Below the pieces are notes generated by a model, which saw only the letters and a list, made by a program, of their open reading frames with translations, did not search any database and had not been told where the DNA came from. This document shows, one piece after another, positions 59,117-64,000 of a DNA stretch of 64,000 nucleotides. The position numbers were made by a program, and so were the translations under genes. The first letter of the stretch is position 1. Each line of letters starts with the position of its first letter. The stretch comes from Actinomycetota bacterium (GTDB lineage Bacteria; Actinomycetota; Acidimicrobiia; Acidimicrobiales; Ilumatobacteraceae): positions 434,001 to 498,000 of the forward strand of contig JAUSLV010000018.1 of NCBI GenBank assembly GCA_030645495.1. Reading direction: 5' to 3'.

Positions 59117-59832
59117 CCGCTCTGCTGCACACCTCCAACCTGGTCTGCGGCCACGGCAAGATCGTCGCCGTGCGCTCGCTCGACATGGAGCTCCACCCCG
59201 GCCAGGTGTTGGCCGTGCTGGGCCCTAACGGTGCGGGCAAGACCACGTTGATGGAAACGATCGCGGGCCTGCTGCCACGAATCGAGGGCGAAATGACGCT
59301 CGAGGGCAAGAGCCTTGCCAGCGGCAAACCGGCCGAGGCCAACATGGCCGGGGTGGTGCTGGTACCCGACAACCGGGCGCTGTTCACCACGCTCACCGTG
59401 CGCGAGAACATCGAAATCGCGCGGATCAAGGGTCAGAACCGCGTCGACGAGATGATTGATCTGTTCCCTGCGCTGGCGAAGCGGCTGAAGTTGAAGGCCG
59501 GTGCCTTGTCGGGTGGCGAGCAGCAGATGCTGGCGATGGCCCGCGGGCTGGTGCAGAACCCGAAGGTGTTCTTGGTCGACGAGATGAGCATGGGCCTCGC
59601 GCCGATCATCGTCGAGTCGTTGTTGCCCGTCGTGCGCAAGGTGGCCGACGAGACAGGTGCCGCTGTGGTGCTCGTCGAGCAGCACGTCAGCCTGGCGCTG
59701 GAAGTCGCCGACTCGGTGATGGTGCTGGTGCACGGCGACGTGTCGCTGCGTGGCTCGGCCGACGAGTTCCGCAAGGATCAATCACGCCTGGAGGCTGCGT
59801 ACTTGGGCGCCGGCGAAGGAGCACACGCCTGA
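59113..59832 (+). CDS. Liv-type ABC transporter ATP-binding protein (LivF-like)
   Basis: A 239-residue ATPase. Walker A is LGPNGAGKTTL, the signature is LSGGEQQMLAMARGL, Walker B is VFLVDEMSMGLAP and the switch is VEQHVSLAL. The 'DEMSMGLAP' form is the LivF hallmark. It pairs with the LivG part of the preceding fusion to drive uptake at the inner face of the membrane. The ATG overlaps the fusion stop by 4 bp. Its own stop overlaps the CTG start proposed for the next gene. Confidence 0.93.
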   Translation: MTALLHTSNLVCGHGKIVAVRSLDMELHPGQVLAVLGPNGAGKTTLMETIAGLLPRIEGEMTLEGKSLASGKPAEANMAGVVLVPDNRALFTTLTVRENIEIARIKGQNRVDEMIDLFPALAKRLKLKAGALSGGEQQMLAMARGLVQNPKVFLVDEMSMGLAPIIVESLLPVVRKVADETGAAVVLVEQHVSLALEVADSVMVLVHGDVSLRGSADEFRKDQSRLEAAYLGAGEGAHA

Positions 59833-60665
59833 GCAGGCACACCGACAGCACGTTCACGGCCGTCGACGGCCTGGCCATCTACCACCAGGCCTGGCTGCCC
59901 GACGGCGACGCTCGAGCCGTGGTGCTGCTGTTCCACGGGTTGGGCGAGCATTCGGGTCGGTACGCGCACGTGGCCGAGGCCCTCGTTCAGGCCGGCTACG
60001 CGGTGCATGCACTCGACCACCGCGGCCATGGCAAGAGCGAGGGCAAGCGGGTGTACGTGAAGCGCTACGACGAGTTCCAGCGCGACCTGGTGCAGTTCCG
60101 CGAACTTGTGACCGCCCAGCACCCCGGCCTGCCGTTGGTGGTGATGGGCCACAGCATGGGTGGCAACCTGGCGATGGGCCACGTGCTCGACCATCAGGAG
60201 GGTGTGCGCGCGCTGGTGCTCAGCGGCCCAGCCCTGAAGCTGGGCGAGTCGCTGCCCAAGTGGCAGGTGGGCATCCTGTTGCTGATCGCCAAGGTGTTCC
60301 CCGGGTTGCGCCCGCAGGCGCTCGCGGCCGATGCGATCAGTCGCGACCCCGAGGTGGTGCGAGCCTATTTGGACGATCCGTTGGTGTTCAGTGGCAAGGT
60401 CACTGCCGGCCTTGGCGCGGCGTTGATCAGGGCGATGCGTTCGTTCCCCGCGCGCTACGCCTCACTGCGCCTGCCGCTGTTGCTGCTGCACGGCACGCAC
60501 GACCAGCTCGCCGACGTGGCCGGCACACGCGAACTGGAACGGCTGGCGGTGAATGCGCAGGTGACCGCGCACTACTACGACGGGCTCTATCACGAGGTGT
60601 TCAACGAACCCGAGCAGGCCACGGTCATCGCCGACCTGGTGGCGTGGTTGCAGCACGTGGCCTGA
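59829..60665 (+). CDS. Alpha/beta hydrolase, monoacylglycerol lipase-like, with predicted CTG start
   Basis: About 278 residues. STFTAVDGLAIYHQAWLPDG leads into RAVVLLFHGLGEHSGRYAHV (oxyanion hole HG-G). The nucleophile elbow is GHSMGG (VVMGHSMGGNLAMGHVLD), with acid Asp in LHGTHDQLADV and base His in YDGLYHEVFNEPE. This is the monoglyceride lipase family, acting on monoacylglycerols or small esters. No ATG, GTG or TTG exists in frame before GTG 59919, which would delete the first strands. CTG 59829 overlaps the LivF stop (CTGA) and has AAGGAG exactly 7 nt upstream, so I propose it as start. Coupling to LivF suggests an ester-derived substrate for the transporter. Confidence 0.8.
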   Translation: MSRHTDSTFTAVDGLAIYHQAWLPDGDARAVVLLFHGLGEHSGRYAHVAEALVQAGYAVHALDHRGHGKSEGKRVYVKRYDEFQRDLVQFRELVTAQHPGLPLVVMGHSMGGNLAMGHVLDHQEGVRALVLSGPALKLGESLPKWQVGILLLIAKVFPGLRPQALAADAISRDPEVVRAYLDDPLVFSGKVTAGLGAALIRAMRSFPARYASLRLPLLLLHGTHDQLADVAGTRELERLAVNAQVTAHYYDGLYHEVFNEPEQATVIADLVAWLQHVA

Positions 60666-60781
60666 TCGACTCACAGCCCGCCTCAGGGCTCCGGCGTCCA
60701 GTGGCGCGGTCGTAGGTCGGGAACGTCTTCTGCGGTGAGTACCGTCCAACTCGGAGGATGACGGCACGAACGGAGGCGGCG

Positions 60782-61267
60782 ATGGTGCGGACGATGACGT
60801 GGGTGGCCGGTGGCCTGGTGGTGGCGCTGGCCGGCGCGTTCCTGGTGTTCTTCCTCGGGATGCGGCGCAAGTGGACGTTCGTGCAGAACGGGGTGCGACG
60901 GATGAACCGACGGTTCTTGAACCCGCGGCAGCTGCGCACGGCCGGGTCGGCGGGAGCGTATGCGGGCGTGATCCACCACGTGGGCCGCGTGTCGGGCGCG
61001 CCGTACGCCACACCGGTGGGGCCGTTCCCCGTGGAGGGCGGGTTCGCGATCAACCTGCCCTACGGCACCAGCCCCGACTGGGTGCGCAATGTGCTCGCCG
61101 CCGGCACTGCCACGCTGGTGGTGAACGGCACCAGCCACGAGCTGGTCGCCCCCGAGGTCGTGGCGGTCACCGAGATCGAGCAGCAACTACCGGCCAAGGA
61201 GCGCTCCACGCTGCGCGTGTTCGCCGTGCGTCAGTCGCTGGTGCTGCACCATCCGCCGACGGTATGA
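60782..61267 (+). CDS. Deazaflavin (F420)-dependent nitroreductase family protein, membrane-anchored
   Basis: A 161-residue split-barrel protein of the Ddn/DUF385 family. An N-terminal membrane helix (TWVAGGLVVALAGAFLVFFL) precedes the domain with MNRRFLNPRQLRTAGSAGAY, GVIHHVGRVSGAPYATPVGP, GGFAINLPYGTSPDWVRNVL and GTATLVVNGTSHELVAPEVV. These are the conserved F420-binding blocks. It may reduce quinones or nitro compounds. ATG 60782 is preferred because GGAGG lies 5 nt upstream; ATG 60758 is in frame, but its GGAGG is directly adjacent with no spacer. Confidence 0.85.
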   Translation: MVRTMTWVAGGLVVALAGAFLVFFLGMRRKWTFVQNGVRRMNRRFLNPRQLRTAGSAGAYAGVIHHVGRVSGAPYATPVGPFPVEGGFAINLPYGTSPDWVRNVLAAGTATLVVNGTSHELVAPEVVAVTEIEQQLPAKERSTLRVFAVRQSLVLHHPPTV

Positions 61268-61273
61268 CAGCGC

Positions 61274-61582
61274 TCAGCGCGCCGGCCGCCCGTTGCGCGG
61301 CTCGATCCACAGTCGCACCTTCACCTGGTCGCCGATCGCCAGCGACTCGGCGCGCCGCACCTTGTCCTTCACGGGCACGAGGTACTGGCCTTGGCGAGGG
61401 AACAGGCTGGTGGTCCACTCCGTGCGGCCGATGCGTACTCGCACCGGAATCACGCCCCATCCGTACGTGACCTCGTTGGCGATCTCGCGCAGGTCGGCGC
61501 CATCGTCGTCGGTCATGGCGATGAAGTGGAACGGCGAGGGGCCGCGCCACTCGAACAACTCGCCGGTCCAGGAGGAGTGCAC
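61274..61582 (-). CDS. DUF1905 domain protein
   Basis: A 102-residue protein: SSWTGELFEWRGPSPFHFIA, GWGVIPVRVRIGRTEWTTSLFPR and GQYLVPVKDKVRRAESLAIGDQVKVRLW (in blocks). This matches the DUF1905 beta-barrel, where the conserved Y-L-P-K and 'R.A..i..Gd.V.v' lie in the second half. Function unknown. GTG 61582 is chosen because TACGCT on the minus strand ends exactly 7 nt before it; the frame is open to ATG 61624, which would overlap the divergent promoter. Confidence 0.75.
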   Translation of the reverse strand: MHSSWTGELFEWRGPSPFHFIAMTDDDGADLREIANEVTYGWGVIPVRVRIGRTEWTTSLFPRQGQYLVPVKDKVRRAESLAIGDQVKVRLWIEPRNGRPAR

Positions 61583-61634
61583 GTACCGCAGCGTAGGTTC
61601 ACCGCCGACCCACGGATGAGGCACACTGCCAGAC
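61583..61634. promoter_or_regulatory. Divergent leaderless-type -10 elements (DUF1905 gene / CorA gene)
   Basis: TACGCT (61590-61595, minus strand) is 7 nt from GTG 61582. CACACT (61622-61627, plus strand) is 7 nt from GTG 61635. The second has C at the first position, as do several other elements of this window. Confidence 0.5.
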
Positions 61635-62606
61635 GTGATCGTGGACTGCGCTGCTTACACCGACGGGGTGCGTACTGACGTGGACCCTGCACCTGCGTCG
61701 CTGCGGGCGTGGTGCGGGCGTGAGGACTCGTTCGTGTGGCTGGGCCTGCGGATGCCCAACGAGAGCGAGTTGTCCGACGCGTGCGAGGCACTCGAGCTGG
61801 ATGACGTGTCGGCCCCCGACCTGCTGCAGCCACATGCCCGTCCGGTGCTGTCGATGGAGGGGCCGACGTTGCTGATGGTGCTGCGCACCGCTCGCTACGA
61901 CGACCGCCAGGAAGTGATCGTGCTCGGCGAGATGTCGGTGTTGGTGGGCCCTCATGCGGTGATCTCCATCCGTCACGGCCAGGCCAGCCCGCTCGCGCAG
62001 CTGCGCCACGCGCTGGAGGCGGCCGGCGAACCCTTGCGCAACGGGCCTTCGGGGGTGCTGGCTGCGATCATCGGGCGGGTGATCGCCGACTACAGCCCTG
62101 CGCTCGACGGCTTCGAACGCGACGCGGTAGAAGTGGAGCGCGACGTGTTCTCCGACACGCGCATGCAGCCGGTGCGGCGCCTGTACCAGCTGAAGCGCGA
62201 GGTGCGCACTCTGCTGGTGGCGATCGATGCGCTGCAGGATCCACTGCAGCGCCTGATCCGCACGGTGGGAGCAGCGGTGCCACCGGAGGTGCTGGCCGAC
62301 CTGCAGGAGGCCGCCGACCAGCTCGACCGGGCGGTCACCCGCACCCAGTCGTTGTCGGGGCTGCTCGATGCGGCGCTCACTGCCAGCCTCGCCCAGATCT
62401 CGGTGCAACAGAACGAAGACATGCGCCGCATCAGCGCCTGGGTGGCGATGGCCGCCGTGCCCACGCTGGTGGCCGGCATCTACGGCATGAACTTCGAACA
62501 GTTCCCCGAGCTGCAATGGACCTACGGCTACCCGCTGGTGCTGAGTGGTATGGGCCTGATCGTCGGCCTGATGTACCGCAGCTTCAAACGCGGCGGCTGG
62601 TTCTGA
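61635..62606 (+). CDS. corA: CorA-family magnesium/cobalt channel
   Basis: A 323-residue divalent-cation channel. The N-terminal cytoplasmic alpha/beta funnel (DSFVWLGLRMPNESELSDAC; VSAPDLLQPHARPVLSMEGP) is followed by long helices. The C-terminal two membrane segments carry the signature Y-G-M-N (VPTLVAGIYGMNFEQFPELQ and YPLVLSGMGLIVGLMYRSFK). It ends in a short basic tail, as usual. It forms pentamers in the cytoplasmic membrane for Mg2+ or related ions. GTG 61635 lies 7 nt after CACACT. No neighbouring gene points to a special ion. Confidence 0.92.
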   Translation: MIVDCAAYTDGVRTDVDPAPASLRAWCGREDSFVWLGLRMPNESELSDACEALELDDVSAPDLLQPHARPVLSMEGPTLLMVLRTARYDDRQEVIVLGEMSVLVGPHAVISIRHGQASPLAQLRHALEAAGEPLRNGPSGVLAAIIGRVIADYSPALDGFERDAVEVERDVFSDTRMQPVRRLYQLKREVRTLLVAIDALQDPLQRLIRTVGAAVPPEVLADLQEAADQLDRAVTRTQSLSGLLDAALTASLAQISVQQNEDMRRISAWVAMAAVPTLVAGIYGMNFEQFPELQWTYGYPLVLSGMGLIVGLMYRSFKRGGWF

Positions 62607-62640
62607 CCCGACGCGGCACACGCTGCCCTTCTGCACTGCG

Positions 62641-63030
62641 CTACGGCTGAACCACCCCCCAGCCGCGACGCTGCAGCTCGGCGGCGAGCATGGTGCTGGA
62701 CACCTTGCGCAACGCCAGCTCGGTGCTGGACCCGCCTGCACGCGGCGCTGCTGTGCGCGGCGTTGCCTTGGGTGTGGCGGGAGCGGCGGTGGCTGCTGCG
62801 GGGGGCGGCGGTGCGGCACCGGCACCGTCGCCGACGCCCTCGGCCTCGAGCTGCTCGATGAACGCCTCGACCTCGGAGCGCGTGAACTTGCCGGCCGCCT
62901 GCCGCTGGGTGAACCCCAACGGCCCGCGAGCATCGCGGAAGTCGGTGTGACCAGCGGCCTCGAGCAGGGCGAGCAGCTGTTGCACCTGCTTGGCGGGGGC
63001 GGGGGGACCGGAGGCTTGACCGAAGGACAT
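62641..63030 (-). CDS. Hypothetical protein with Pro/Ala-rich linker
   Basis: A 129-residue protein I do not recognise. Residues about 10-60 (VQQLLALLEAAGHTDFRDAR, GPLGFTQRQAAGKFTRSEVE, AFIEQLEAEG) look like a small helical domain. A linker rich in Ala and Pro (GAAPPPPAAATAAPATPKAT) follows, then a short C-terminal helix (SSTMLAAELQRRGWGVVQP). There is no signal peptide. ATG 63030 lies 6 nt after CACACT on the minus strand; the frame is open to 63144 but that part is Arg/Cys-rich and antisense to the next promoter. Confidence 0.6.
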   Translation of the reverse strand: MSFGQASGPPAPAKQVQQLLALLEAAGHTDFRDARGPLGFTQRQAAGKFTRSEVEAFIEQLEAEGVGDGAGAAPPPPAAATAAPATPKATPRTAAPRAGGSSTELALRKVSSTMLAAELQRRGWGVVQP

Positions 63031-63142
63031 ACCCGCAGTGTGCCCGAGGGGTGTGACGCGGTTGGTGATGCTGCGTGGAGCGGTGGCGCACGCGTACTTG
63101 AGTCCCTGGTGCCGGTGGGTGGCTCGGGCGCACGCTGACCGC

Positions 63143-63640
63143 ATGAACGTCGCCTCTCGTCACACCTACTCCGCGACACCGGCGGTCGTGTTCGCCGCGA
63201 TGACGACGCCCGACGTCCTTATCGAGAAGTACACGGCGCTCGGGCACCAGGACGTCACGATCGTGGAATGGACGGAGTCCGCTGGGGTGGTACGGGTGAC
63301 ATCGAAACGCAAGGTTCCGATGGAGGTGCCGGGTTTCGCCAAGCGGTTCCTGAACCCGCTGAACACGGTGGAGCAGACCGATGAGTGGCAGCCGGCGACC
63401 GCGAAGGGCGAGCGCCACGGCACCTGGAAGGTGTCGGCCTCCGGCGTGCCCGTGTCGGTCGGTGGCACCCTGCACCTCGTCGCCGCGCCCAAGGGCCGCA
63501 CCGTGGTGGAGATCACGGGTGATGTGTCGTGTTCCATCCCGTTGCTCGGCGGCAAGCTCGCCAGCTACGTCGGCGCCGACGTCGAGCGCACCATGCGCGC
63601 CGAGGAAGCGTTCAACGACACTTACCTCGCTGGTGGGTAG
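63143..63640 (+). CDS. DUF2505 family protein (SRPBCC-like)
   Basis: A 165-residue actinobacterial protein: SRHTYSATPAVVFAAMTTPD, HQDVTIVEWTESAGVVRVTS, KRKVPMEVPGFAKRFLNPLN and a final AGAD-like GKLASYVGADVERTMRAEEA. These blocks define DUF2505, a helix-grip fold related to START domains. It probably binds a lipid-like ligand; function unknown. ATG 63143 lies 6 nt after CACGCT. The stop codon falls inside the first copy of a short tandem repeat. Confidence 0.82.
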   Translation: MNVASRHTYSATPAVVFAAMTTPDVLIEKYTALGHQDVTIVEWTESAGVVRVTSKRKVPMEVPGFAKRFLNPLNTVEQTDEWQPATAKGERHGTWKVSASGVPVSVGGTLHLVAAPKGRTVVEITGDVSCSIPLLGGKLASYVGADVERTMRAEEAFNDTYLAGG

Positions 63641-63678
63641 GGCCTCTGGTGGGTAGGGCCTCGCTGGTGCGTAGGACG
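63627..63678. repeat. Three-copy short tandem repeat
   Basis: Copies TCGCTGGTGGGTAGGGCC (63627-63644), TC--TGGTGGGTAGGGCC (63645-63660) and TCGCTGGTGCGTAGGACG (63661-63678) follow each other directly. The DUF2505 stop TAG is in copy 1. It probably arose by slippage; each copy carries an in-frame-independent TAG. Confidence 0.7.
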
Positions 63679-63707
63679 CTCGCCCGGCCAGGGCAGACTG
63701 GTGCGGC

Positions 63708-64000
63708 ATGGAACCGATGGGGCCGAAGCTCGCCGAGGGTCGTGACAGTGAGATCTTCGAGCATGGCAGGGGCAAGGTGTTGCGCGTCGTCCGCGACGGG
63801 CGCTCGCTGGTGGCCGAGGCGGAGGTCATGCGCTACGTGCGCATGCACGACTATCCCTGTCCGGAGGTGTTCGACGCCGGCGACGGCTACCTGGTGATGG
63901 AGCGCCTGGATGGGCCGACGATGATGGACCGGGTGGGCAAGCCACCGTTCCCCTTGCGGCGCGCTGGGCACCTGCTGGCCGAGTTGCACGAACGACTGCA
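63708..64000 (+). CDS. Aminoglycoside phosphotransferase/choline kinase-family protein, N-terminal part (cut by window edge)
   Basis: About 97 residues are visible. The kinase-like N-lobe reads LAEGRDSEIFEHGRGKVLRV, EVMRYVRMHDYPCPEVFDAG, YLVMERLDGPTMMDRVG and AGHLLAELHERL. This is the APH-family pattern (glycine-rich start, Lys/Arg strand, hinge 'lvMErl.G', then helix leading to the H-x-D-x-x-x-x-N loop outside the window). Many family members phosphorylate unknown metabolites rather than antibiotics. ATG 63708 lies 8 nt after CAGACT. Confidence 0.8.
   Translation, partial: MEPMGPKLAEGRDSEIFEHGRGKVLRVVRDGRSLVAEAEVMRYVRMHDYPCPEVFDAGDGYLVMERLDGPTMMDRVGKPPFPLRRAGHLLAELHERL

Noticed and set aside
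1-64000. CRISPR arrays, tRNA/rRNA genes, insertion sequences, prophage or integration sites
   Set aside because: Reading both strands I found no regularly spaced direct repeats, cloverleaf-like genes, transposase or integrase frames, or att-like repeats at a tRNA.

Overview
The window is about 64 kb of very GC-rich, gene-dense DNA. Protein families point to a high-GC actinobacterium, most likely class Acidimicrobiia (Ilumatobacter-like). The signs are F420/FMN-type luciferase-like and deazaflavin oxidoreductases, mycothiol-type enzymes, an SCO6745-family protein, a SigC-like ECF sigma factor and many acyl-CoA enzymes. The taxonomy is inferred; no rRNA or other marker gene is present. I see no tRNA, rRNA, CRISPR array, insertion sequence or prophage. 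It reads as chromosomal sequence rich in catabolic and transport genes, with about 62 protein genes, two of them cut by the window edges.

Layout. 1-8.2 kb: end of an enoyl-CoA hydratase; XRE-cupin regulator, luciferase-like monooxygenase and MFS transporter on the minus strand; ECF sigma factor with its membrane partner; DEAD-box helicase; KAS III enzyme; RsbRD_N-like protein. 8.2-16.9 kb: FAD/GcvT demethylating dehydrogenase, SCO6745-family protein, acyl-CoA ligase, lipoprotein, a four-carbon acid sugar kinase plus PdxA-type dehydrogenase pair, serine hydrolase. 16.9-27.4 kb: a divergent catabolic island. A large arylsulfatase and a DinB-fold protein run leftward. A tightly overlapping eight-gene run goes rightward: DsbA-like, DUF2855, TetR, MBL hydrolase, haloalkane dehalogenase, SRPBCC, second sulfatase, beta-propeller. 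The two arms fire from interleaved promoters. 27.4-37 kb: membrane anti-sigma-like protein divergent from a SigC-like sigma factor, GAF-GGDEF protein, small enzymes, and a 1534-residue CheB-CheR-PAS-GGDEF-EAL protein. 37-43.4 kb: EF-hand-like small protein, nitronate monooxygenase, MBL-fold alkylsulfatase, DMT transporter with a histidine-rich tail, lipoprotein, SMP-30 and methyltransferase. 43.4-49.6 kb: a second divergent catabolic locus. TetR, enoyl-CoA hydratase and acyl-CoA dehydrogenase run left; flavin reductase, P450, a tiny HiPIP-like protein, SnoaL-like protein and a cysteine-hydrolase-like protein run right. 49.6-54.5 kb: methyltransferase, cupredoxin lipoprotein, CASTOR/POLLUX-like channel protein, SRPBCC protein, zinc alcohol dehydrogenase. 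54.5-60.7 kb: a Liv-type ABC uptake system. It has a binding lipoprotein, a LivH-LivM-LivG triple fusion, LivF, and a coupled monoacylglycerol-lipase-like gene that appears to start at CTG. 60.7-64 kb: deazaflavin reductase, DUF1905, CorA, a small hypothetical protein, DUF2505, and the start of an APH-family kinase.

Four observations stand out. (1) The two Liv transcription units carry long leaders that share an architecture: a hairpin exactly 7 nt after the -10, then a GGGGARGAG box, a GAGT(T)G helix arm and a CAACTCACG box. This looks like an undescribed cis-regulatory RNA. (2) A 73-residue protein with the four-cysteine spacing of HiPIP ferredoxins overlaps the end of a P450 gene. (3) Several sulfatases of two unrelated folds, plus a haloalkane dehalogenase, sit close together. 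(4) Many genes have a -10 hexamer only 6-8 nt before the start codon, as expected of leaderless mRNAs.
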